Made by a program: the position numbers and the translations under genes
NCBI GenBank assembly: GCA_002337145.1
Contig: DDFK01000003.1
Coordinates: forward strand, 496,001-560,000
Direction of reading: 5' to 3'
DNA from: Chitinophagaceae bacterium UBA1930
GTDB lineage: Bacteria; Bacteroidota; Bacteroidia; Chitinophagales; Chitinophagaceae
Length of the DNA stretch: 64,000 bases
Part shown: positions 23,967 through 32,041 of the stretch, piece by piece
Layout of the letters: each line of letters opens with the position of its first letter
Numbering within the stretch: position 1 is the first letter of the stretch
Notes under the pieces: generated by a model
The model's input: the letters and a program-made list of their open reading frames with translations, nothing else
Database searches by the model: none
What the model was told of the DNA's origin: nothing

Positions 23967-25063
23967 GATATTCTCGTTTCTGATAACATATTTCTAACCC
24001 CTATATTGAAAATCTTTTTTTCAAATACCTTTCCTTGTTATCTATAAAGAACAGATAGCTAAACTAAACACACTTTAAAACTTTTATAGTGTAATCAAGT
24101 AGAGTAACCTCTTTATATAAACACCCACACCCTTTAACCCTCTTGCTTCTACCCCAGCTTCTTTGTGAGGTAATAAACCAAAACCTACAAAGTTGCCTAT
24201 GAAAAAGAGACCGATATTTATCAGCTATGCTATTTCATTGAAAGCAATGAAAAATGAAAAGCCAGTACACAGATACCTTGAAAAAGCGATACAAACAAGT
24301 GTGCTTGTTTATGTAACTGCAAACGACAACTACATTCATTACTTTATCAAGTCGGGCTTTAGAAAGTATTCTCGACTGCCTTTCTAACCTCGACTTTTGC
24401 AGGGAAATAGGTATGCAGTATTTACAGCTAAGCAAGAAAAATACTGCCAGTTTTTACCTATGCTTAATCCCAACAAAAACTGTCATCATTTTGCTACCCT
24501 TCGTAAATCTGCATTCCGCTATTATTTTATTGCTGCTCAGCACATGGCTATGCTTTAGCAAGAAAACATAGCTCCTCCATTATTTACCGCCACCTGCAGG
24601 CGTTTTATGTCGTTGGCACAAGCCTAAGCTATTCTTTGTTGGTTCATCCCTACGCCTATGCAAGCATGCCACACAAAGAAGCTACACATGTGCTAATCAC
24701 TTCATTATGTCAATAGCTAAGCTACAAGGCTCTTCATTGCCATAATTCCCATTCTTAGCCCCATAAAACGCATGGCGGTGTGGTGGCGTAAAGCCAATGA
24801 GGAAGTTCATCAAAATGTTTCCCTTTCCTAATGTATGATAACACATCAGCTTGGGATATCTATGAAACTTATAACAAGCAATCATACATTACTCAAGGGT
24901 ACAAAGAAGTTACGCTGTATTTTCTTTGCTGTAATAAATTACGGACTTCTTTTGAATGGTTTTATCTCCTTAACTCAAAAACCATTGAAAAGAAACATTT
25001 TCGTCATTTAGTATTTACTGCTTATTAATTGATTACCTTAAATTTGTTCTATAAGTTCGACTA
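23967..25063. other. about 1.1 kb without a convincing gene inside the element
   Basis: Short plus-strand frames at 24193-24387 (64 codons) and 24831-25028 (65 codons) exist but show no family features. The middle (about 24480-24800) is less AT-rich than the rest of the element and contains small inverted repeats, for example GCTATG...CATAGC near 24550. A replication or transfer origin, a packaging signal, or a decayed gene are all possible. A TAAATTTG box at 25039-25046 may be the -7 element for the gene at 25064. Confidence 0.4.
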
Positions 25064-25486
25064 ATGATAGACAATAAGGATGAGGCAAAAGGAATTTTAC
25101 AACCTGCAACTGTATCAGAAAACAAAAGTACTGATGCTTATGGCAATCTTGTACGCGGCCTTACATCTGAAGAACTTTCACAAACTGGAACACAAAAGTT
25201 AATTTTAAATGACCTTGCAAAAGCGGAAAGAAAAGTAAAAGAATTAGAGCCATTTAGAGAAGATTATTATAAAATCTTAACTGAAAAAAGTGTCTTAGAA
25301 GAAAAATTAGCAAAGACTAAAAGATCTGAAATCTTATATTCATTTTGTATCACCTCTGGCGGTATAATTATTGGTTTGGCTAAGATATTTATCGAAACAA
25401 ACACTAAGTTGGCTGTAATAATGATAACAATTGGAGCATTATTAATTGTTGGAGGAATACTTTTTAAAATATCATACAAAAAATGA
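25064..25486 (+). CDS. hypothetical coiled-coil membrane protein
   Basis: A 140-residue protein. An N-terminal soluble part leads into a charged coiled coil (about 45-95, AKAERKVKELE ... EEKLAKTKR), then two transmembrane helices (about 87-106 and 112-134) with a KISYKK end. The coiled coil therefore faces the cytosol. Its last four bases overlap the start of the next gene (ATGA), so the two products are probably made together. I do not recognise the family. Confidence 0.65.
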   Translation: MIDNKDEAKGILQPATVSENKSTDAYGNLVRGLTSEELSQTGTQKLILNDLAKAERKVKELEPFREDYYKILTEKSVLEEKLAKTKRSEILYSFCITSGGIIIGLAKIFIETNTKLAVIMITIGALLIVGGILFKISYKK

Positions 25487-25836
25487 AGTTAGAGATTAGA
25501 GAAGTAAAGGAAAGAGGAACTCCTCAAGAGCGTATAGTTCTTGACGTTACGGAGACTTGCGATATAGGAAGGTATCTTATTTTTACAACTCAAAAATTGA
25601 TAGGTGAAAAATTTTCCAGTCGTATTAAGAATCCGTATTGGTTTCCTGATAAAGAAGTTAAAAAAGGAGATCTAGTTATACTTTATTCAACTACAGGAGA
25701 AAATAGTTTCAAAGTAAATGACGATGGGACTTCTTCGCATTTTTATTATCAGAAGCTCCCTTCTTCTATATTCAACAGTGAAAATGCTGCTTTATTAATG
25801 GAAGCTTCTACTTGGAAAATAGAGAAGTCACAATAA
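25483..25836 (+). CDS. hypothetical beta-rich protein coupled to the membrane protein upstream
   Basis: A 117-residue soluble protein, predicted mostly beta strands: LEIREVKERG, ERIVLDVTETCDIGRYLIF, NPYWFPDKEVKKGDLVILYSTTG, then SSHFYYQKL and a C-terminal WKIE. The WFPD-x-EVKKGDLVILYS turn and the late SHFYY strand look like fixed features of a family that I have seen unannotated in accessory regions, resembling lamin-tail-type beta sandwiches; that similarity is tentative. It overlaps the upstream gene by four bases. A sensor or effector partner of the membrane coiled-coil protein is possible. Confidence 0.6.
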   Translation: MKLEIREVKERGTPQERIVLDVTETCDIGRYLIFTTQKLIGEKFSSRIKNPYWFPDKEVKKGDLVILYSTTGENSFKVNDDGTSSHFYYQKLPSSIFNSENAALLMEASTWKIEKSQ

Positions 25837-26016
25837 TTTATTTACCTATTCATGATTATCATTATTTTCTTTTAGTGAAGAAAATAATAATTGTGTTCAT
25901 TTTCATTTCAACTAGCCTTTGAATATCGCTATGATATTTGATCTTGTATTGGCGTGTAAGACTAACATTATTGATATTATTAAAAACAATACTTCAAACT
26001 GTTACTTTATCTATAG

Positions 26017-26529
26017 TTAATTTATTCTCTTGTTCAATCTACTATTTAATGCACTGATGCCAATGTCTTCTCTCATTAGGTTTACAATTTTTGTTAGCTC
26101 TGTATAAAATTTATCAATTTCATTGGCCAACTTTTCAAAGCTAATTTTATCTTCCCCTAAATGTTCATTGAGAGTATCATAAAACATTTCCAATTTGTCA
26201 AGAATCTCTTGTGGCATAAATAAAGAATACTTATTCATTACTACACGGAATTCATTTGTTTTGTCATCAATTTCATCTATCAAAGAATCTACGTCTTTCT
26301 GGTCCATGCTATCGATATATTCTGCATCGTCTATAGCTTCTTGATAAATATCTAACGTGTCATATGCATTACTAACTAGTAGTTGATACTGTTCGATTTT
26401 GTATTTAAAAAAATGGTTTTCATTTTCAAATGTTTTCTGACGCTGAAAAGTTTTATACGACAAAAAAGCAGCAATACATGCTGCTAAGCCCGAAATCCCG
26501 CTCACTAACACTGAAATTTGGATATTCAT
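26017..26529 (-). CDS. hypothetical single-helix membrane protein with acidic helical domain
   Basis: A 170-residue protein with an N-terminal membrane helix (about 5-25, SVLVSGISGLAACIAAFLSY) and a long, acidic, helical cytoplasmic part rich in Asp and Glu (IDDAEYIDSMDQKDVD). It resembles the many small anchored proteins of unknown function in accessory regions (DUF4760-like topology). It is transcribed against its neighbours: 180 bases separate its stop from the gene pair on its left, and its start is divergent from tcmP. No function can be assigned. Confidence 0.6.
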   Translation of the reverse strand: MNIQISVLVSGISGLAACIAAFLSYKTFQRQKTFENENHFFKYKIEQYQLLVSNAYDTLDIYQEAIDDAEYIDSMDQKDVDSLIDEIDDKTNEFRVVMNKYSLFMPQEILDKLEMFYDTLNEHLGEDKISFEKLANEIDKFYTELTKIVNLMREDIGISALNSRLNKRIN

Positions 26530-26648
26530 AAGAATTATTTAAATCAACCTGCTGCTTACTTTAATACGTTTAAAATTATTATATCTATATCTACGATTGA
26601 GATTGATTTTTTATATTTATAAATCAATTCTACCCAAAAACTCTAAAG

Positions 26649-27794
26649 ATGGCAAATGATTTTTTTGAAAAACAAAGTGCGTCTTCTAGGATTAAAGCAA
26701 ACATAGTATCAGAATATTTTCCTAAATATTGTAGGATAATAAATATAAAAGGGCAAGGGGAAATCCGATACATTGACTTGTTTGCTGGTCCAGGACTTTA
26801 TAAAGATGGAAATGTATCTACACCTTTGTTAGTAGGTAAACAATGTGCAGAAGATATTGTTTTGAAAGATATTGTCCATTTACTTTTTAATGACAATGAA
26901 CATATTGAAACATTAAAAACTTGTTTTTTAGAAAAATTTCCACAAGGAACATTTAAGTATGCTCCAAAATTTGCAGCAAAGACAATAGGAAGCGATGAGA
27001 AAATCAATACTTATCTTTCTAGATCTTGGCATGACGAAAGCACAGGCAAAAATCGTTTTCCAACATTATTGTTTGTTGATCCTTTTGGCTATAAAGGCAT
27101 TAACACAACAGTACTAGCTAATTTTATGAAGAATTGGGGCAACGAAATTTTTCTTTTCTTAAACACGAAAAGAATACATGCTGCAATTGAGAATAATAAG
27201 TTTGAAGAACTAATGCTAGACTTCTTCCCCTCTACCTTAACTGAAATTAAGAAAGATAGACGATACAAAACGAACGTATCTGAAAGATTGAATTTGATAA
27301 TACATAATCTAGCAAAGGAGTATCAATCGATTCTTGGAAGCAGTCTTTATTATACGGCTTTTAAATTTCAAGAAGAAGATAGTGATGGCACAAGCCATTT
27401 TATTGTTCATTTAACTAAGCATCCTAGAGGCTATGAACTGGTTAAACAAATTTATTATGATTTTGACAATATTGGTTCTACACTTGATGAATTTGGAACT
27501 TACACTTTTGATGCAAAAAAATTAGACAAAGAGCCTACATCATTATTTGATTTTAGCGATACTAATATTGACTTATTAAGCAGTGAACTTTCTAGAGTTT
27601 ATCAAGGAAAATCTATATCTGCATTGAATCTATTTAATCAACATCAGTTAACAACTAAATTTAGTCGGTCTCATTATGCACAAGCATTACGCAAGCTAGT
27701 TGAGAATGGTAATATTATATCTAATTACACTGATAATAGAAGTCATTCAGTCAGTGTTTTAATTATCAAAGAATGTATTTTAAATTTTAAGTAA
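26649..27794 (+). CDS. tcmP: three-Cys-motif partner protein TcmP
   Basis: A 381-residue protein of the TcmP family. IRYIDLFAGPG (38-48) looks like a methyltransferase-type glycine-rich loop, and PTLLFVDPFGYKG (about 138-150) is the second family hallmark, similar to a DPPY-like site without the aromatic catalytic residue. A winged-helix-like C-terminus (YAQALRKLVENGNII) ends the protein. TcmP genes are almost always adjacent to a three-Cys DUF5131 protein, and here that gene starts within the tcmP stop codon. The biochemical role is unknown; the pair is frequent in mobile and defence regions. Confidence 0.85.
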   Translation: MANDFFEKQSASSRIKANIVSEYFPKYCRIINIKGQGEIRYIDLFAGPGLYKDGNVSTPLLVGKQCAEDIVLKDIVHLLFNDNEHIETLKTCFLEKFPQGTFKYAPKFAAKTIGSDEKINTYLSRSWHDESTGKNRFPTLLFVDPFGYKGINTTVLANFMKNWGNEIFLFLNTKRIHAAIENNKFEELMLDFFPSTLTEIKKDRRYKTNVSERLNLIIHNLAKEYQSILGSSLYYTAFKFQEEDSDGTSHFIVHLTKHPRGYELVKQIYYDFDNIGSTLDEFGTYTFDAKKLDKEPTSLFDFSDTNIDLLSSELSRVYQGKSISALNLFNQHQLTTKFSRSHYAQALRKLVENGNIISNYTDNRSHSVSVLIIKECILNFK

Positions 27795-28543
27795 TGGCAA
27801 AGTCAAGCATTGAGTGGACTGAATTAACATGGAATCCAACTACTGGTTGTTCTAAAATATCAGCAGGGTGCAAATTCTGTTATGCTGAGATTATGACAAG
27901 AAGATTAAAAGCAATGGGGCAAGAAAAATATAAGGATGGATTTAATAAAGTTAGAATACATCCTAGTACCTTATTATTACCTTATACTTGGAACAGCCCA
28001 AAAGTTGTTTTTGTTAATTCTATGAGCGATTTGTTTCATAAAGAAGTCCCTCTTGATTATATCCAACAAGTATTCAAGGTAATGAATGATAATCCTCAAC
28101 ATGTTTTTCAAGTTTTGACAAAGCGTTCAGATATTTTACTTAAATATCATAAAGAGCTTAAATGGACACATAATATTTGGATGGGTGTTTCTGTAGAAGA
28201 TAATAAAGTTGTTCATAGGATTGATGATTTAAGGAAAACAAAAGCAAAAGTGAAGTTCTTGTCTTGTGAGCCTTTAATTGGTGAATTAACAAATCTTAAT
28301 CTTAAAAAAATTGATTGGGTGATTGTTGGTGGCGAAAGTGGAAGGAAGCCAAGACCAATGAATGTAGATTGGGTTCTAGACATTCAAGACCAATGTAAAA
28401 AAGCAGATGTCTCGTTTTTCTTTAAACAATGGGGTGGGACAAATAAAAAGAAAAATGGCAGGGCAATAGATGGCAAAACATACAGCGAGTTCCCACCTCA
28501 GTATTATGAGCATTTGGAGGAAATTGAAACATTACGTTACTAA
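27794..28543 (+). CDS. three-Cys-motif (DUF5131, phage Gp37/Gp68) protein
   Basis: A 249-residue protein opening with SIEWTELTWNPTTGCSKIS, then C19-x6-C26-x2-C29-Y, the iron-sulfur-type Cys motif of the family, which suggests a radical-SAM-like fold. VFVNSMSDLFH, FQVLTKR, VSVEDN, LSCEPLIG and WVIVGGESG are the family blocks in order, and a FFFKQWGG segment is near the end. The ATG overlaps the tcmP stop by one base. The family name comes from phage genes; the reaction is not known. Confidence 0.9.
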   Translation: MAKSSIEWTELTWNPTTGCSKISAGCKFCYAEIMTRRLKAMGQEKYKDGFNKVRIHPSTLLLPYTWNSPKVVFVNSMSDLFHKEVPLDYIQQVFKVMNDNPQHVFQVLTKRSDILLKYHKELKWTHNIWMGVSVEDNKVVHRIDDLRKTKAKVKFLSCEPLIGELTNLNLKKIDWVIVGGESGRKPRPMNVDWVLDIQDQCKKADVSFFFKQWGGTNKKKNGRAIDGKTYSEFPPQYYEHLEEIETLRY

Positions 28544-28581
28544 TTTTTGACTAATTCGTTTTAAACTAAGCTAGGATAAAA

Positions 28582-28839
28582 ATGAAAACTATTGAAGTCT
28601 CAATTGATAATGTGATTTATGATTTTTCATATGAAATTGAAGAAATAAAGAACGGAAAGAATATAATTGTCACAATTTTAGATGTCAATATTCAAACTTT
28701 ATTAGGCTCCCCTTTCATAATAGGAGTAATGGATAGCAATGTACTAGTAGTGGATTTATATGCTGATGATAAAGCCAATCAAATGAAAGGTAAAATCGTT
28801 GAAGCTATTTTATTTAAAGAAAAAATTGATTTGATATAA
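28582..28839 (+). CDS. hypothetical small protein at the right end of the element
   Basis: An 85-residue soluble, strand-rich protein (VSIDNVIYDFSYEIEEI, NVLVVDLYADD) with no signal or known motif, 38 bases after the DUF5131 gene on the same strand. It is possibly part of the tcmP unit. It is the last gene before the attachment repeat. Family not recognised. Confidence 0.55.
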   Translation: MKTIEVSIDNVIYDFSYEIEEIKNGKNIIVTILDVNIQTLLGSPFIIGVMDSNVLVVDLYADDKANQMKGKIVEAILFKEKIDLI

Positions 28840-28938
28840 TAATCTTCACTAACATTATTAATATTAAGTTTCTAAATTGGTTTCTCTGTATTTACAAAGG
28901 GGTTTCTAATCTAAATAAGTTATTGTATCTCAAGCTGC

Positions 28939-28982
28939 ACTGTTAATCAGAGGGTCTCTGGTTCAAGTCCAGAAGGGGGAGC
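28939..28982 (+). repeat. attR of the tRNA-Asn element
   Basis: A perfect 44-bp copy of the tRNA-Asn 3' end (19593-19636) without the rest of a tRNA upstream. It therefore marks the right junction of the integrated element. Confidence 0.95.
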
Positions 28983-28987
28983 AAATA

Positions 28988-29016
28988 AAAAGGCTACACG
29001 AAAGTGTGGCCTTTTT
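28988..29016 (+). terminator. displaced host terminator of tRNA-Asn
   Basis: AAGGCTACAC (28990-28999), loop GAAA, GTGTGGCCTT (29004-29013) with one G-T pair and a T-run. It sits five bases past attR, where the terminator of the uninterrupted tRNA gene would be. It could also serve the convergent histidine kinase gene. Confidence 0.8.
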
Positions 29017-29038
29017 TGTTATGGGTTTACACGCCTCA

Positions 29039-30895
29039 TTATTGTTCATTTGGCAAAGGCAGTGCCACGTAAAAGCATGTTCCCTGGCCACTTGCTGATT
29101 GACCGAACCATATCTTTCCATGATGAGCTTCTACAATTTGTTTGGCAATAGCCAAGCCAAGCCCAAAGGAAGGCTCCCCCGCTGTTCCTTTTCGTTTTGC
29201 ATCTGCCGACTGGTTAAATATCTTGTCTGTCAGGCTTTCAGGAATACCGATACCATTGTCTTTTACTGTAGTTGTTACTGTGCTTTCTCTTATTGCAACA
29301 GATACCACTATTTCCGTGTTATTGGGGCTGAATTTAATGGCATTGTTAATCAAGTTGCTGAATACACGCCAGAGCTTTTCCTGGTCGCCGATGATGGTTG
29401 CTTCTATCGTATTCAATACAATTTGCTGACCTTTTTCTGTGGCTTTGTGCTGCAATAGATCCACGCAATGCTGTAACAGCACCGCAAGATCCATCGGCTT
29501 TCGTTGTATATCATTAACAGACAGTTTCAGTCGCAACAATTCTTCTGTCAAAACCAATGCATCAGAAGCTGCCTTATGCAGCATCCGCAAAATTTCTTCA
29601 AAATTGCCCTTTGGGTGTTCCTTCATCCATTCCGTAAAACTGGCTATTGCACTAATAGGACTTCTAAGGTCATGTGCAATTACTTTCATGATGCGGCTAT
29701 TTTCTTGTTGGCTTTGCTCCAATGCACCTAGGGCCAACCGCAGCTCCCGGTTTGAAGCTTCTTGTGCAATTGCATATTTCTTTCTGGAAAGATATAAGCG
29801 GTAAACAATCAAACCTGTTACAAGTGCCAGCACGCAAATAATGGTAAGTACTATATTTACTATCCTATGGCTTTTGTTACGCAGGGTTTCTTGCTCCAAT
29901 GCCTGTTCTTTAAGTGCGTAATCAATGTAGTCAACACCGGATGCAACATTCAATTTTTCTTCGGTTTCATATAGCTCTACCAGTTTGGAGCCATAGCGTT
30001 GTGCAGCGGCAACTTCGTTGCGGTAAGTATAGAATTTATACAGCTTTGTAGCAAACACTTTTGTATAAGCATGGTATCCTTTTGTTTCCGATAGCTCAAG
30101 AGCTTTAACATAATAGTCCACCGCTTTTACAGGCTCTTTTTCAACAAACAGGTCACCAAGCCCGCCCAGCATGTCCAAACTCAAATAATAGAGCTGCATG
30201 GACAAACTTTTCTGAACTGCCTGTTGCAACATGATTATAGCAATGTCTGTATGCCCTTGACGCAAGTGATACAGAGCCTCAATTTGCTGCGATGCCACTA
30301 GTACACGGTCATCTTTGTATTTTGAAGCAATCTGTCTGATTCTTGCAATATAAACGGGCACGGTATCCTTAGGTATGCTGTCCGGATAAACCAGTAAATA
30401 ATTGGCCAACACCAATGACAAAATGGAATCCTTTGTAAGCTCACGGCCCCTTGAAATTGCTTCTTTAAAATTACGGACGGCTTTCCGGTCCTCCCCTGTT
30501 TCCGTGTACACAAGGCCAATATTCATGATCAATTGTACCATGTTGGCAGAGTCGCCCATGCTGATATACCTGTTATAAGCATCGTTGTAATACCGCAAGG
30601 CAAGCTGCTTGTCGCCCCTTATTTCAAATACAGCCCCTAAGTTATTCAGTGCATCTGCTTTGCCCTTTGCATAATTCAACCGGTCTGCTGCTGCCCTTGC
30701 CTCTCGGGCATAAAAAAATGTGCTGTCCAGGTTTTGTTCATACAACAACATGGCAAGGCGGTTCAATGCATCAATGTAACGAAGGCTGTCTTTTATTTGC
30801 GGAACAGTCGCTTGTATCGCTTTTATTTCTTGTTGCTGACCAAAAGATAGGGCAGAAATGACCATACAGCAAAAGAAGAACAAGGGGTTTTTCAT
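29039..30895 (-). CDS. TPR-containing sensor histidine kinase
   Basis: A 618-residue protein. A signal peptide (about 1-19) precedes a periplasmic TPR array (about 40-320; repeats such as ADALNNLGAVFEIRGDKQLALRYYNDA). One transmembrane helix (346-366) and a short coiled coil lead to the kinase core. The H box is VIAHDLRSP (H408), the N box NLINNAIKFSPN, G1 DNGIGIPES and G2 SFGLGLAIAKQIV. This architecture is common in Bacteroidota, where the TPR domain senses unknown ligands or partners. No response regulator is adjacent. It lies immediately right of the integrative element. Confidence 0.92.
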   Translation of the reverse strand: MKNPLFFFCCMVISALSFGQQQEIKAIQATVPQIKDSLRYIDALNRLAMLLYEQNLDSTFFYAREARAAADRLNYAKGKADALNNLGAVFEIRGDKQLALRYYNDAYNRYISMGDSANMVQLIMNIGLVYTETGEDRKAVRNFKEAISRGRELTKDSILSLVLANYLLVYPDSIPKDTVPVYIARIRQIASKYKDDRVLVASQQIEALYHLRQGHTDIAIIMLQQAVQKSLSMQLYYLSLDMLGGLGDLFVEKEPVKAVDYYVKALELSETKGYHAYTKVFATKLYKFYTYRNEVAAAQRYGSKLVELYETEEKLNVASGVDYIDYALKEQALEQETLRNKSHRIVNIVLTIICVLALVTGLIVYRLYLSRKKYAIAQEASNRELRLALGALEQSQQENSRIMKVIAHDLRSPISAIASFTEWMKEHPKGNFEEILRMLHKAASDALVLTEELLRLKLSVNDIQRKPMDLAVLLQHCVDLLQHKATEKGQQIVLNTIEATIIGDQEKLWRVFSNLINNAIKFSPNNTEIVVSVAIRESTVTTTVKDNGIGIPESLTDKIFNQSADAKRKGTAGEPSFGLGLAIAKQIVEAHHGKIWFGQSASGQGTCFYVALPLPNEQ

Positions 30896-30954
30896 GATGT
30901 ATCAATGGTACACCAATGTAAACAATTATGTTAGTATAGTTCGTGTTAAATTTT

Positions 30955-30976
30955 TTTGCCTTTTTGCAAAGGCAAA
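30955..30976. promoter_or_regulatory. inverted repeat in the divergent control region
   Basis: TTTGCCTTT (30955-30963), a 4-base centre, and AAAGGCAAA (30968-30976) form a perfect 9-bp palindrome between the divergent kinase and nnrD genes. It could be an operator or an RNA hairpin; no T-run supports a plus-strand terminator. Confidence 0.4.
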
Positions 30977-31131
30977 TTGGTTATTGGTGACCTTATTTGA
31001 AATATTGATTGGTACATATTTTCTTTTCCATACCCAAGTTGCTCACTCCCCAAACCCATTGCCCAATACACCATTTTTATCCCGCAACAACAGCTTCGCA
31101 AAAACATCAATAGCTTTATACAAAACAGCTG

Positions 31132-31953
31132 ATGAAAATCATTACAAGAAAGGACATTAAGGCATTGATAAAACCCAGGAAAGCTGATTCGCATAAAGGC
31201 AATTTTGGCCATTCATTAATTGTAGCCGGCAATAAGGGAAGCATGGGTGCAGCAATTATTGCCGCTAGGGCCTGCTTGCGAAGTGGTACGGGGCTGCTTA
31301 CCGTGAATGTGCCGTTGCAGGAAAGGGCTATTCTGCAAACTGCTGTTCCGGAAGCCATGTTGATGATGAGGGCATCCCATAACGTAGTTCAAAAATATGC
31401 TGTTATAGGCATTGGTCCAGGTTTAGGAACAGGTAAGCAAGCCCTGACATTGCTTACGGATATGATTACGCATTTTGAAAAACCCATGGTATTGGATGCC
31501 GATGCTTTGAATTTGTTATCTACAAATAAACCCCTTTTTGATAAAGTAAAAGAAGACTGTATCCTTACGCCCCACCCCAAAGAGTTCGATCGGCTCTTTG
31601 GCATCCATCAAACCAATATGCAACGGATGGATACTGCCATTAAACAGGCAAAGGAGCATCAGCTTGTCATCGTGTTAAAAGGCCACCACACATTGGTAAC
31701 AAATGGCAATGAATCTTTCCTGAACAAAACTGGCAATGCAGGGCTTGCCAAAGGTGGTTCGGGCGATGCATTAACAGGCGTTATTACCGCACTGCTTGCA
31801 CAGGGCTACAAGAGCTTTGATGCTGCCAGGATGGGAGTGTACCTTCATGGTGCTGCCGCAGATATTGCATTGACCAGGCAAAGTATGGAGAGTATGCTGA
31901 TAACCGATGTTATCGAATGTCTTGGCGATGCGTTTAAAGCCGTTCTTAAATAA
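31132..31953 (+). CDS. nnrD: ADP/ATP-dependent (S)-NAD(P)H-hydrate dehydratase, stand-alone
   Basis: A 273-residue ribokinase-fold repair enzyme that dehydrates damaged NAD(P)H hydrate. Hallmarks are GNFGHSLIVAGNKGSMGAA (about 23-41), GIGPGLG, VLDADALN, LTPHPKEF and GLAKGGSGDALTG with catalytic D212. The length matches the dehydratase domain alone; the usual fused epimerase domain (NnrE/YjeF_N) is absent and is not in the window. A perfect 17-bp-stem terminator follows. Confidence 0.92.
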   Translation: MKIITRKDIKALIKPRKADSHKGNFGHSLIVAGNKGSMGAAIIAARACLRSGTGLLTVNVPLQERAILQTAVPEAMLMMRASHNVVQKYAVIGIGPGLGTGKQALTLLTDMITHFEKPMVLDADALNLLSTNKPLFDKVKEDCILTPHPKEFDRLFGIHQTNMQRMDTAIKQAKEHQLVIVLKGHHTLVTNGNESFLNKTGNAGLAKGGSGDALTGVITALLAQGYKSFDAARMGVYLHGAAADIALTRQSMESMLITDVIECLGDAFKAVLK

Positions 31954-31980
31954 TAAGTGAAGCATGGGTTTCCTACTAAA

Positions 31981-32020
31981 TAAAAGAACCGATTGAAATA
32001 AACTTCAATCGGTTCTTTTA
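31981..32020. terminator. bidirectional intrinsic terminator (nnrD / subtilisin gene)
   Basis: TAAAAGAACCGATTGAA (31981-31997) and its exact reverse complement (32004-32020) form a perfect 17-bp stem with a 6-base loop and A/T tracts on both sides, between convergent genes. Confidence 0.9.
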
Positions 32021-32041
32021 CGATAGCAATGCTTCTGTTTT

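Larger units (their letters stand above)
19593..28982. mobile_element. integrative element in tRNA-Asn (about 9.4 kb)
   Basis: Its bounds are a perfect 44-bp direct repeat: the 3' part of tRNA-Asn (19593-19636) and an orphan copy at 28939-28982. The tyrosine integrase gene starts 168 bases inside the tRNA end. Content in order: integrase, HNH nuclease, family-A polymerase-like protein, XRE regulator, small zinc-ribbon membrane protein, a long apparently non-coding stretch, a membrane/soluble gene pair, a membrane coiled-coil protein, and a TcmP / three-Cys pair plus a small ORF. It is clearly AT-richer than both flanks. No capsid, relaxase or conjugation genes are seen, so it is either a phage satellite, a helper-dependent integrative element, or a degraded island. 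Confidence 0.9.

Noticed and set aside
24193..24387. 64-codon plus-strand ORF in the element
   Set aside because: A weak FIKSGF segment recalls acetyltransferases, but it is too short and lacks every other motif; kept only as part of the non-coding stretch.
24831..25028. 65-codon plus-strand ORF in the element
   Set aside because: No start context, no motif; the candidate promoter box at 25039 belongs to the next gene.
28939..28982. Second tRNA-Asn gene
   Set aside because: Only the 3' 43 bases of the tRNA are present, with no acceptor 5' strand or D arm; it is an attachment-site copy.
19593..28982. Complete prophage or conjugative element
   Set aside because: No capsid, terminase, portal, tail, relaxase or type IV secretion gene can be found.
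30858..31160. 100-codon plus-strand ORF between kinase and nnrD
   Set aside because: Overlaps the kinase start and the nnrD start out of frame and runs through the palindrome; no family features.
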